From: Xenoacremonium recifei
Lineage: Eukaryota > Ascomycota > Sordariomycetes > Hypocreales > Nectriaceae
Length of the DNA stretch: 64,000 nucleotides
Direction: 5' to 3'
Assembly (NCBI GenBank): GCA_012184525.1
Contig: WOFQ01000026.1
Span: forward strand, 1 to 64,000
Shown here piece after piece: positions 12,384 through 23,524 of the stretch (position 1 is its first letter; each line of letters starts with the position of its first letter). Both the position numbers and the translations under genes were made by a program. The notes beneath the pieces were generated by a model. That model was given only the letters and a program-made list of their open reading frames with translations. It ran no database searches and had not been told where the DNA came from.

Positions 12384-13625
12384 ATGGCAAAATCTATTCC
12401 GGCTTTCTATTATCGCGGAAGAAGTAGTAAAACTTCATTCTTCCTCGATCATTATATTCCAAAGCCTGGCATAGCTCGCGATATATTCATTAAGGGCATG
12501 ATGGGCACACCAGACACAGCGCAAATTGATGGTATTGGAGGTTCTCGCATCATGACTTCTAAAGCAGCTATCATAGGCACATCAGACAGGGCCGATGCAG
12601 ACGTCAACTACATCTTTGTTCAAGTTGGAATTTCGACTGACACAATCTCCTACGATGGAACTTGTGGTAACATTTCAGCGGCAGTCGGCCCATTTGCAAT
12701 AACCGAAGGTTTGGTCAAAGCAGCCGGGGTAGAATCAAGAACAAATCAAGAGAGGCAACTCACGCAACTTGTGAGAACTTACCATACTGGCACAAGAGAA
12801 ATTCTTGTTTCCCATGTGCCTGTACATCCATCTACGGGGGGAGTGCTTGAAGCGGGAGATTATGACCTCTCGGGTGTGCCTGGGACAGGAGCGCCGATAA
12901 TATTGGATTATAAGGAGGTATGAAAGTGCGACCTCTCATTGAACCGAGTTTTAGGCTGACTTCGACAGTCGATTGGTGGTTGTTGCAATAAAGGCGCATT
13001 ACCAACTGGGAATGTTACCGAGGAGATTGACTGTGACGGAAAAAAGATCGCCATTAGTATTTGTCACGTCGCAAATCCAATCGCCTTTGTGTCCAGTGCA
13101 GATGTTGGGCTTTTAGGGAGCAAAATTCCTAAGGAAATTGAACATAAAAAGATCATGGCCAAGCTAAAAGTCATCAGAGGGAGAGCTGCTTATATTTTGG
13201 GAAAGTGTGATGATTGGAGCACCGCGGATAAAGCATCGCCCTTACCCAAGGTGGTAGTCGTCGCAGCGGATAGGAGGGAGAAAGGCCACCTACAAGCACG
13301 TCTGATTCTCGATAACAAGTCCCACAACTCGATGGCTGGAACGGGTGCGATAAATCTCTCAACCTGTAGTCAAATACCTGGCACAGTAGTGCATCGGCTG
13401 ATGAACAGCAAAATTGAAGACAACACTCTGTTGATTCACCATTCTCTTACGAAGGGCTACAGAGAGACTATGAAAAGTGGGAATAAATTGCGAACCCGAT
13501 ATACATCTTTCTATTCTATTATCTCAATGCTAATTAGACGAGCGCATATTCTATGTGGTAATCTTACGCGCAGTTTTCCCTCTACTGCATTCCATTCCAG
13601 ATCTGCTTCGAAGCCGGCTGGATAA
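12384..13625 (+). CDS. PrpF-family isomerase (2-methylaconitate/aconitate isomerase-like)
   Basis: Two exons (12384-12917 and 12969-13625, intron 51 bp) encode 396 aa, close to the usual PrpF length. Family hallmarks are clear: PAFYYRGRSSKTSFF at residues 5-19, GTSDRADADVNYIFVQV, and CGNISAAVGPFAI around the active site. PrpF proteins fold like diaminopimelate epimerase and move a double bond or a proton in tricarboxylates; bacterial PrpF isomerises 2-methylaconitate and the fungal relative Adi1 of Ustilago converts cis- to trans-aconitate. The last 36 or so codons look unlike the family C-terminus (I miss the usual RTARRLM-type stretch) and lie antisense to the 3' end of the galactosidase gene, so the C-terminus may have drifted. 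No targeting peptide is evident. Confidence 0.8.
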
Positions 13626-15751
13626 AGCAGCCTAACCTGCACAGTAGATCTCTGAAAAGTGTTTGGCAGTGGCAAATCAATCTCTGTTGTTATTCCTCCA
13701 CGGCGCCAAATAGAGACAAACGCAATTTGTCCGGACTGGGACATAAGACCAAGAGAAACCCATTTATCATGCCATTTAGGCAGGCCCAAAGGCCAAAATG
13801 GTTGGCTGGTGATGATATGAGGTTTTATATTGTTGTAAACCCGCATTCCTTCGTAAACAAGCTCCAACTGATGGGGCTTAAGTATATCTAAACGCCCACT
13901 CAGTAATACTCGCCCAAGAAGGCCATTTACCACAGTCAGTGCATTTGTTTCGTCATCCCAAATTGGTTGGGGGTAGACCCAAGATGCGCTTTGCTCCGGA
14001 GTTACAGCCGTAGGAAGGGCCGCTGAGATAGCAGCATATAGAACTGGATCCTGTTGGTCGCTTGTTGACTGTATTGGGTGAACCGAAAGCATCGAATAAT
14101 CCATGCGTTGTCCTCCACTGGAACAATTCTCGATGACGAGGCCTGGGTAACGATCAAGCAGACTGCACACCCAATCAACATATGCACGTTGATGTTGAAG
14201 TTGATTAGCACCGCGGGATTGTGTGCCTTCGTCAGTTCCATTCAAGACTTCGATATTGTAATCGAATTTGAAGTATCCTACCCCGTATTCAACGACCAGG
14301 CTTTCAATGATTTTATTCATCCACTCAATAACTTGCGGTTGCCGGTAATCAAGTTGGAAGCGGCCTCTTTCAATAATTCGCTGCCCCTGTTCGTGGAAGA
14401 ATGCGGTTTCAGGGAGCAGGCCTTGAGCCACCACACTTCGTGTTCCAACAACTTCGGGCTCAATCCAGAGGCCAGGTGTGAGACGGGTAGCGCGGATTTC
14501 ATCCATCAGAATCTTGAAACCGGACGGAAAGCGCTTCTTGGAAGGTTCCCACAGTCCCACGTCGTCCCACCAATTTGAATCATCAGCATACCAGCCTGCG
14601 TCGATCACGAAATACTCGGCTCCAGAATTTGCCACTGCGGCCAAGAGTCCCTTGATCTTGTCTTCATCCGGATCGCCCATCAGACAATTCATGTAATCAT
14701 TGAAAATAATTGGCATGCGTTCTATGTCCGGATGAGGCCTTCGCATCTTACGACGGTAGTCGTTCAGCGCATGAAATGCACATTCGAATCCCGAGTAGAT
14801 GCGCCCGAAAGCCACATGAACAGTGGTAAATGATTGTCCAGGGTCTAGGCAGAGCCTCCACTCATGATCTGCGGCAGTTGGGCCTCCTAAACTCAGGTAG
14901 ACAGCATCGTGGTAGTCCCCAATCTCCCAACGCCAAGAGCCATTATGTTCGACCTGCCAAAACCAGGTCTCGCGAGCATCCTTCCGCTTCAGCAACCCCA
15001 TAGGTAGGAAAGAGCCAGTGGAAAATGAGCTACGATTTGAGAGGGAAAAAATGGCTTGCGAGCCTGAATGACCATCTCTCAGCTCTAGGATTCCAGCCGT
15101 ATCGATGCCGATATCAGGAAGTTGGTGATCTCGCCACTGGACTTCCCTAAACCAGCCATTTGTGGCTGTCATGAGACTATAATCTTCGTACCACGTCGTT
15201 GAAGTATTCGTTAAACCTCCAATTGTCAATGTTGAGATTTGTGTGATTGTCGTCGGGGCATCGGATTGATTGATGATCGTGGCAGAGCAGCGGATGACGG
15301 GGGATCCGTCGAAGGCGGAAAAATAGTTCGTGATTTGAACCCCAGTAACGCTATCTGCCGACGTAATCTCCAATTGATTCTGCCTTGACTCAGAGTTGTA
15401 TTCTGTTTTATGACTCTGATACTGCATTCTAGCCGATATTCGACTGCCTATTAAGCTCTTTGCCGTCTTAACTGCTGTATTACCCTCCCCTACTAGTCGG
15501 AGACTATTGAGCGGTAGTCCGCTTTGAGAGATGATTTCGGCTGAAGGCGGCTCATCCTGACTGCCTTGAAGCCCAAAGCTGCGAAGATAGACAACGCCAT
15601 CGTTGTTGAGTGCTAGGACAAGAGAGAAGTCCGATGTGGCCCAATGGATAGTGCTGGGGAGTTGATCTTGAGTCATGGCGGAGATTTTGCTTGAGTTCAT
15701 AAGGAGTGGTGAAATATCTGGTTTTACAAGAGCAGACCGACTACAGGACAT
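13511..15751 (-). CDS. GH36 alpha-galactosidase, intracellular type
   Basis: A single open frame of 746 aa has no introns. The order is an N-terminal beta-supersandwich domain (residues about 30-340), a TIM barrel and a C-terminal beta domain. Catalytic motifs of GH36 are complete: YFKFDYN with the nucleophile Asp at residue 497, and ENCSSGG.RMD with the acid/base Asp at residue 551; WYADD and GLWIEPE also match the barrel. There is no signal peptide, so it probably works inside the cell on imported galactosides of the melibiose/raffinose type. MTQDQ at residue 26 is an alternative start. It shares a 440-bp divergent promoter with the secreted GH39 gene, and its 3' end overlaps the convergent PrpF gene by 115 bp. 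Confidence 0.9.
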   Translation of the reverse strand: MSCSRSALVKPDISPLLMNSSKISAMTQDQLPSTIHWATSDFSLVLALNNDGVVYLRSFGLQGSQDEPPSAEIISQSGLPLNSLRLVGEGNTAVKTAKSLIGSRISARMQYQSHKTEYNSESRQNQLEITSADSVTGVQITNYFSAFDGSPVIRCSATIINQSDAPTTITQISTLTIGGLTNTSTTWYEDYSLMTATNGWFREVQWRDHQLPDIGIDTAGILELRDGHSGSQAIFSLSNRSSFSTGSFLPMGLLKRKDARETWFWQVEHNGSWRWEIGDYHDAVYLSLGGPTAADHEWRLCLDPGQSFTTVHVAFGRIYSGFECAFHALNDYRRKMRRPHPDIERMPIIFNDYMNCLMGDPDEDKIKGLLAAVANSGAEYFVIDAGWYADDSNWWDDVGLWEPSKKRFPSGFKILMDEIRATRLTPGLWIEPEVVGTRSVVAQGLLPETAFFHEQGQRIIERGRFQLDYRQPQVIEWMNKIIESLVVEYGVGYFKFDYNIEVLNGTDEGTQSRGANQLQHQRAYVDWVCSLLDRYPGLVIENCSSGGQRMDYSMLSVHPIQSTSDQQDPVLYAAISAALPTAVTPEQSASWVYPQPIWDDETNALTVVNGLLGRVLLSGRLDILKPHQLELVYEGMRVYNNIKPHIITSQPFWPLGLPKWHDKWVSLGLMSQSGQIAFVSIWRRGGITTEIDLPLPNTFQRSTVQVRLLYPAGFEADLEWNAVEGKLRVRLPHRICARLISIEIIE

Positions 15752-15884
15752 TCACCTATATACTGCTGTTGCGAAAGAATCTATGATCAATGAATCAGGT
15801 TTGCCAAGACGTCATCTTAACAGTTGAATGGCAGTAGAGATTGTTGCTTTGTACCATGTGATGACATCTCGGAAATTGGTTGTG

Positions 15885-15917
15885 GTGGGGGTGGAGGTGG
15901 CGGATGTGGAAGCGGAG
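15885..15917 (+). promoter_or_regulatory. Cluster of CreA-like sites in the GH36/GH39 divergent promoter
   Basis: Three matches to the carbon-catabolite repressor consensus SYGGRG lie within 33 bp: GTGGGG (15885-15890), GTGGAG (15891-15896) and GCGGAG (15912-15917). Two adjacent sites are the arrangement usually needed for CreA action. The tract is also simply G-rich, so this is a motif-level inference. Confidence 0.45.
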
Positions 15918-16192
15918 GTTTGGGTTGCATGGACTCCATATACAGACTTTACTCCGGATTTGCCCCAGTTTCCCTTATTACCCATCAAAGGAATTAAGGT
16001 GGATCACATGCACAGAATTCTATTCTGTTGAGCTATTGAACCAGTATAAAGGCTCATCCAGGACAGATCGAGGATGTGATTGTGAAGTCTCGTATCCAGA
16101 TTTGCATCGTCACATTTTGTTCCAAAGCTGATTGTACGGAAAGAGAAGATACTTGATTACTAAAAGAAATCGCACGATTCCTGCATCAGGAA

Positions 16193-17659
16193 ATGTATTC
16201 AAACACTGTTATGCATTTGGTAGCTGTGGCCTCAGCAATTGGCCGATGCAACGGGTTTCCGGAAGGACGTGTCGAGCAACGAGACATCCTCGGCACGGCT
16301 ACGATAAATTTGGCCGTGCCTCAAGGAACACCCGTCCACTATGCATCTGGCTTCTTGTACGGAATACCGGATACGCCCAACCAGGTCCCCGACCACTTCT
16401 ACGAAGACATGGGATTCAGATACACCAGGGCCGGTGGTAGTCAGCTTCCAGCTCCTGCTAGAGGCTGGGTTTATGGAGTTGATGAATTCAAGGTGTTTAA
16501 TTCATCCGAAGAAGTCTTATTTTGATCTAACAGCTGTTGGTAGAATCGCTTTGCATCTTCCCTTTCCAACTATCGCACTGCCCGCAAGTACGGAGCCCGC
16601 TTCCAGCTCCTTGTAGCTGATCTATGGGGGGCTGATGGCACCGCGAGCATCGAGATGCCCGGTGACGACGGTAACTGGACCAATTACGACGCTTTCTTGA
16701 ACGCGCTTTTCACGTCCATAATTGATAATAGTATGGTTGATGGACTGGACTTTGAAATTTGGAACGAACCAGACCTCACCGGAGCCTTCTGGCAAAGAGA
16801 CGAGGCTCAGTATCTCCAGATGTGGGGACATGGCTTTCCCCTAGTTCGTGCGGCCTTGCCGGAAACCCCGATCATCGGACCCTGTACTTCTTCACAACCC
16901 TCGGTCAGTAATTCTTGGTACGCCGAATTCTACCCATTTGTTTTGTCCAACGGCTCGATCCCCGACATCTATTGTTGGCATGAGGAAGCGGACGGGGATG
17001 ACGTAGCCACCGACATTCAAAATAATAATGAGGCAGTGAGCTATTATGGCCTGCCAGAGAACCCAACAATCATCAACGAATACGGCACTCCATCAGAACA
17101 ATGTCCAGGCACTGCCGCATGGTACATCTCACGGCTCGAGAGATACAATACTACAGGGCTGCGTGGGAACTGGGCTTCGGGTTATTCCCTTCACGATTAC
17201 TTCGCCAATCTGCTCGGAAAGCCTGGTGCAACAAATGACTGTACTTCATCAGCATGCAACACTACGACAGGATATTGGGGCAATGGGGAGTACAACGTTT
17301 ACAAATATTACAACTTGAATATGACAGGCGAGCGATTGCAGACTTTTGGCTCGGCAGACAAACTCTTTGATATTTATGCCACAAAGGATGGCTCGAGTTC
17401 CGTCAAAATGCTCTGCGGTTCTAGGGTGACAAGTGGGACTTGGGATATCCTTGTTACTGGACTTGATACCATCGGGCTCCCTTCGAGTGGCTCCATTACC
17501 GTCCAAGCATATCAGTTCAATTACAGCAGTGGCGAGTTTGCTGATGTACCAGCACCTGTGAACCAAGGCACGTATGCGCATGCGTACAGTGATAACGAAT
17601 TAGTGTTTTACGTCAGTCCAAATACGACTACGGGGTACGCTTTCGAACTGATTATCTGA
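16193..17659 (+). CDS. Secreted GH39 glycosidase (beta-xylosidase-like)
   Basis: Two exons (16193-16492, 16544-17659; intron 51 bp) give 471 aa. Residues 1-21 form a signal peptide, and several N-glycosylation sites follow. The catalytic pair of GH39 is in place: acid/base Glu175 in EIWNEPD and nucleophile Glu279 in TIINEYGTPSEQ. The C-terminal part is a beta-rich accessory domain. GH39 includes beta-xylosidases and alpha-L-iduronidases; fungal secreted members are mostly beta-xylosidases or enzymes acting on oxidised or branched sugars. The gene faces away from the intracellular alpha-galactosidase, so the two may be induced together during plant-polysaccharide use. Confidence 0.85.
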
Positions 17660-17949
17660 AATGGCATGCAAGAAGAAAAATTATGATTCTTTAGGGCCCC
17701 GAGACTGTGCCCTTTCGGAGAGGGTGGGAAGTAAAACGACGCAAGTGTGTGCGAGCTGCGTAGGTTTGTTGCGTGTGGGGAGAAGAGCGCCCGCACAACC
17801 GCAACATATATACACAATACATTTGGATTATAAAGTCTCTACATCAACATGTTCAACTAGACCTAAGTAGTCCTTGCCTTGGTATGACTACATATTGTCA
17901 CTGAAAGACAAACAGAAAATGATCATACAATTGATTTGGCTATCTGAAG

Positions 17950-20900
17950 CTAGGCATCACTAGTTTCCTGGGTACGAAACACTGCCTCCAGACACAATCG
18001 ATACGACTCCGCCAAGCTCCAGGTAGTACCAAGAAGGTCAAGAATAGCTGCTCCCTCTTTCAAAGCCCGATGTGGTCCTCCCAGAAAAAGGTCTTCAACT
18101 CCTTCAAGCTCTAAAACCATGGTTTCGCCAGACCTTATAAAATGCTGTACAAGCTCATCATCCACCGGGCGATCTATCTGAATATGAGTGGGCATTCTGC
18201 GGTGATACGGTCCCTGACGCTGCCCCTGATCGTTTTGACGCAAGTCTTGCGACTGAGTCGAACTCGATGGCGATGCACCCTGCAGTGTACAGAGCTCATC
18301 AGAAAATCTTGTTGTGGGGTTTATTGTTGCTTTCGGCAATGAGAGATGGAACTTGCCATAAAGCCATAAGGTCAAGGCGGCCAAGTAGACAGCAAGTGGC
18401 TCTACGAATGAGTTAGATGAGAATCTCCGAACGTGCCAGTAGGTTGCCCCCGCATGTACGACGGCAAGACGAGCCTTGTAGCGGTCCTTTTTCGCCCATG
18501 TTGAGATAGTCTGGACGCAAGTGTCATATGGTGGGTGTTTCCCATACAGCTCAGATGGAAGCAGAGGTGTCGCACCGGCTAAAGAGTTTTCGATATCTCT
18601 GCAGTGATAGGCATATCCCAAAAACTCTTTGACTGGTGTCAAGATAATGAGTCTTGCCAGGTGCAGTTGCAGAAACACAACGCTTTCACGTCCTCCAGCC
18701 TTTGCCGAAGCGCCCAGTGCATCCCAATGGATTATATCGAGAGCATCACACGTTTTGTTCCGCCAACTCGTGTACTCAGGGATCATAGCGAGATAAAACG
18801 GGACCGACTCAATTGACCCGGATAAGGAGCCATCAGCAGACACTGACTTCTGTTGGGGCGGCGGTTGGTTCAACGATTCTTCATCATACCAGCTTGAATC
18901 CCATACTTTTCGAACGAGAGCATGGATAATAATGCTTGTGCTGAATGATAAAGCTGAATCAGGTAACTTCAAGTCTTTGGAGAGAATCAAGACAGCTTCT
19001 CGAACGGTCATCCTTGATCTGTCCTCATTTGCCAACGCTTGAGCATCCATGAATGATCCTTTCTGTTCAGTCTGAACGTCATACCACCTTTGACTGTTTT
19101 CTGCAGCCCAAAGCTGATCGCTACTAGATAGTCGGAGATTCAGGGCTTTCGCGGGAAAACGGGGCGGAGTTTGCGTTGCGATGGCGAGAATACAGTCGAA
19201 CAGCTGAAACTAGCGTTAGGACAAGCATTAAACCAGCAAACCATTGCCTACCCATATAAAAAGACCTGTGCGCCGTCGCGACTCTCTGAATCGCCATGCA
19301 ATCCAAACCTGCTCAATGTCATGGCCATCTTCAAATCCGCCAACACCATCATCTTCGTCGAGCAAGCCGAGGCGAAGACAGGAGTTGCACAGGAGACTTA
19401 ACACGTTGAAGCCCTTGACCAAAAGTGAGTATTTCCGGCTGTGACAGAGGCCAATTCCAATCAGCGCGCGCGCTTGGATGTATGGTAGAGAGTCTTCCAC
19501 ATGTCCCTGGTTGCACTGCAATGCCTACTATAGTGGTGAGCGGCGACATCCCGAGTGCGGTGAATTTAGGAAGTATCTCACCTCTTGACTAAGTACATCC
19601 TCCAAACTGACACAAAGACTGTAGCTGAAATCGGTGACACTGGTAATCGATAGGTATTTGGCACCAATTGTCGCCGTTGCAACGCAGAGAGCCCACCCCC
19701 AGACCGGGATGCAGAGCAACGATTGATCGAGAAACGGGTAGCTAGGGTGAAATACCTGGAAGTACATATGGATATAAAGCTTTAGAGTCTCTCTTTGTAG
19801 AATTACTTCTTCATGCTGAAGATATTGGGCTGCCGCCGCATCATTTCGAAGTTTCGGCAGGATGCGAGAAAGAGCTTCATCCAAAACTGCATCCGGAATC
19901 GATGAACTGGCCTGATTTAGGGGAAATGTCTCGCGAAGACGTTGCCGTATGGCAACCAGCCAATCGGGGACGACACTGGGTGATGCAGAATCATTATTTG
20001 TATTCTGTCTTTGGCGCCTTTCCACAGCAATTCGATCCGTCTGACTCGTTCTTGCCCCTGCTCCATCGGCATAAAAGGTTACGGGCCTAGTATTAGTTGT
20101 GGCATCAAACGTTAATCCATCATTGTCTGGGACTCTAGTCGAGACATCCGAGAGGCCGGCCGTCATGGACATAACCAAAGCTGACATTCTGCTGTGTAAT
20201 GAGGAAGAGGAACTTTCAGGTACCATGTGTTCGTGGCTCTGGGTCAAGTCAACTGGAGGCTTTTCGAACGTCGAATGAAGAGATTTTACAGCGCCCACAG
20301 CAACTGAAGTAGCAATCGTGGCGTCATTTTCGGAAAGTGTGGTTGCTGGAGATGTTGAGTTGTCAAAAGGCAGCCAATTGATGGCTGTCGGGTCTTGAAA
20401 ATGTTTGTACGGTGTGGGATCAGATGCGAGAAACTGACAGTCGAGATGGGTATGCACTCCCATATTCTGTGTTGTCAGTTCTGTCTGTGTATAGCCTGCT
20501 GTAAATAACGTGGGATTACTTGGCTGAATTGACCTAATATCATGCAATCCTGGGTATCCGATTGAACTGTACATTGGTTTACCACCATGAAAAGCGCCAT
20601 TGTCAGCGTTCAAGGTGACGGTTTCGTTTTGCGTCGTTGGGTATATGGCACTGTCGGATCCCACCGGCGATGAATTCTCTGTAAGCCGGTCCGAGGTACC
20701 CGGAGGTTGGTTAAATGTGGCTCTCGGCTTTCTTGGGACAAAGACGCATGTGAGACCCTTTGACTGGCAAAGTCTACAGGGCCGACTTCCCGAGCACCGA
20801 AGACGAGATCTCGAGCATGAAACACAGCTCTTGTTGTAGACTATTCTTGACGTTTTCGCCCTTGTCATCTGTGGAAGATGATGGGATTTTTCGTGCCTTT

Positions 20901-21327
20901 TGGCAGCATCTCTGTCAATATTGTATGCATGTGTTAAAATCAGTTCGGCAATTTCTACTAGGCTGGATTAGTGCTTGAGCTCAACTCACCTACGCGAGAA
21001 AGTCTTCTCGCAGATCGAACACTTGGGCGAAGGAGCCTTCAGATGCGTTTGCTCATGGCGCTTCTTGTGATCCAGGCGCGTAAACTTGGCATTGCAGGTG
21101 CCGCATGAGAGAAGCAGCTCGTTCTCGGACATTGCGACTGTAGGTCTGCCCATACTAGGGGTGTCGGTGGTGGAGGAGAGTATTGAAGCTCGAAGTGGTC
21201 GGTGAAAACCCACCACCGGATCATCATCGAGACCTTGCAAGCGCCCCAATGGAGATCGAGACTGGAGATCCGGGGCCCCGCCTCCACAACTCCATCCCGA
21301 AACCCCTAGCTTCTTCTTGTCCCCCAC
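17950..21327 (-). CDS. Dual C2H2 + Zn2Cys6 transcription factor
   Basis: Four exons (21327-20990, 20911-19582, 19524-19252, 19203-17950) add up to 1064 aa with phases that fit. The N-terminus has two C2H2 fingers, the first CGTC..KFTRLDHKKRHEQTH and the second split by intron 1 (CSICEKTFSRR then DAAKRHEKSH). About 13 residues later comes a Zn2Cys6 cluster, CVSCSRSRLRC then CRLCQSKGLTC. This combined DNA-binding region is a known fungal regulator class. The large C-terminal part is a fungal-specific transcription factor domain (HMYFQVFHPSYPFLD, RRTGLFIWLFDC). A start at internal Met59 (21153) is possible. The gene is head-to-head with the MFS permease at 21566 with about 240 bp between start codons, making that permease its most likely target. 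Confidence 0.88.
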
Positions 21328-21565
21328 AGGGAATCACGAGATGGTCCGACTCCGACGTAAAGGGAAGAACGACTAAGCCAAGCGTTCCGCGTGCGACACT
21401 TCAGCTAGACCCATTTGTTCAGTTTCTCTGCCTAAAGTATTGTCTGTCTTAGCCACCGTGCACTATTGTACAGGGGAGCTTATAAAAAGGGTCGTGATTT
21501 CCTCCAAGACAACAAGATATTAGATTCTAAATTAAGTCTACGGTTACAACAGACATCTGTCCACC

Positions 21566-23387
21566 ATGGAGATCAAACAAACAAACGGCGTCAAAAATCT
21601 TCACATGGAAGATATCAATATCGAACATGGAGATTCTACTCATGCCCACAACTATCTGGGCGAAAAGGGCGTTTGGGAAGCTAGTGTTGAAGACGCTCAG
21701 GCTGCAAGCGCCTATCAGCATGTTCTAACAGTTCGCCAATCGCTTAAAGCTTATCCCTGGGCTGTCTTTTGGTCGCTATGCATTTCTATGTCGGTCATCA
21801 TGGAGGGCTACGACACAATCTTGATCGGCTCCCTGTACGCGTATCCCAGCTACGCAAGGGCATTTGGGAAATCCGTCAGTGGAAATTATCAGATCCCAGC
21901 CAAGTGGCAGAGCGCTATGGGGAGCGGCCCTCAAGCTGGTTCTATCATCGGTGCTTTTGCTAATGGTTGGATCATTCAACGTTATGGCTACCGTCCATCC
22001 TTCCTCCTGGGCTTGGTCCTTATGGTGGCATTTGTTTTTGTCTCGTTCTTCGGCATGTCAGTAGAACTTCAGGCGGTTGGCCAAGTTCTATGCGGGTAAT
22101 TATTGATCCTTCAATCTTCCCATGAGTAATTCGGTTTCATGTTGGCTAATAATGGCTTCAATAGCGTGCCATGGGGAATATTCGCGACCATCGGACCTGC
22201 GTACGCCTCAGAGATCTGCCCTCTCGCATTGCGGCCGTACCTCACGGCATATACCAACATGTGTTTTGCCACTGGTCAACTGATTGGAGCCGGCGTGTTG
22301 AAGTCGTTCCTCAATAGAGCTGACAATTGGGCTTGGCGGATTCCGTTCGCCATCCAATGGCTTTGGCCACCCTTTCTAATCGTGGCTGCTGTCTTCATGC
22401 CCGAATCGCCCTGGTGGCTCGTCCGACAGGGCAGGTACACCGACGCTGAAGGATCGGCCAAGCGGCTGATGACTGCTAAAGAGAAGCCACATGCCCACGC
22501 CTTGGTCGCGATGATGATCCACACAAACGAGATAGAGAAGGCCCTTACGCAGGGCGTATCATATCTAGATTGCTTCAAGGGTGTCGACCTTCGCCGCACA
22601 GAGGTTGCCTGCATCACCTTCCTAGGGCAGATTACATGTGGCGCCCAGTTTGCTTACGTAGGTGTTACACTTTCCTATTCGCTTGTTGACACCATGCTGT
22701 CCCTCTCACTCTTCCTAAGTATGGGTGGCTTTGCTAATCTACTATGGTGATTGATAGAGCTCGACGTACTTTTTTGAACAAGCTGGGTTGGGGTCCAACG
22801 ATGCCTATAAGCTCAACCTCGGTGGCACGGGAATAGCATTCATCGGAACTGCCGTCTCATGGCTATTCATGCGTCATATAGGACGTCGCCGGCTTTATTT
22901 GGGTGGAATGTCGGCAATGAGTGCTTGGCTTTTCATAATTGGAGGTCTCACTCTGTCCAGCAACCAGAACGTCAAATGGGGCCAATCCGCGCTTTGTATC
23001 GTCTGGCTTCTTACCTTTTCGTTGACAGTAGGACCAGTCGGCTGGGCTATTCCGCCAGAGGTCTCCTCGACGCGCCTACGATCTAAAACAGTGGTGCTCG
23101 CCCGGAACACATACTATATCGCCCAGATTGTGGCCAATGTTATTGAGCCGTATATGATGAATCCAACAGCATGGAACTGGAAAGGTCTCACTGGTTTCTT
23201 CTGGTTTGGGTTCGCTTTTGCTACTCTCGTATGGGCGATTTTCCGTCTCCCTGAAACTAAGGGCCGCAGTTACGAGGAACTGGACATTATGTTCGCCGCC
23301 AAAATAGCGACCACGAAGTTCAGACGCTTCGAAGTTGATGCTTACGACGAATCCACAGACATCAAGGGCCGGTTAAAGGAGATCTAG
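21566..23387 (+). CDS. MFS sugar permease, alpha-glucoside type
   Basis: Three exons (21566-22095, 22165-22657, 22758-23387) encode 550 aa with about twelve membrane segments. Family features are GPQAGSIIGAFANGWI in the first half, RYGYRPSF, PESPWWLVRQGR (the PESPRxL-type motif after helix 6) and LPETKGRSYEELDIMF at the end. The pattern is that of the alpha-glucoside:H+ symporter branch (maltose/sucrose/turanose permeases) within the sugar-porter family; the exact sugar cannot be read off. The gene shares a short divergent promoter with the C2H2/Zn2Cys6 regulator and lies in a block with GH36 and GH39 enzymes. Confidence 0.85.
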
Positions 23388-23524
23388 CTGGAGAAAATAT
23401 TATAGGATCGCGAGCATACGCATCAAATTGGTCCACTGATCTAAAAGCTATTTCCAAAAGTCTACCTACATATCCGTGTGAGAATGTTCGATGCCACTTA
23501 TTGGACCAAAGTATGCATAATGCC

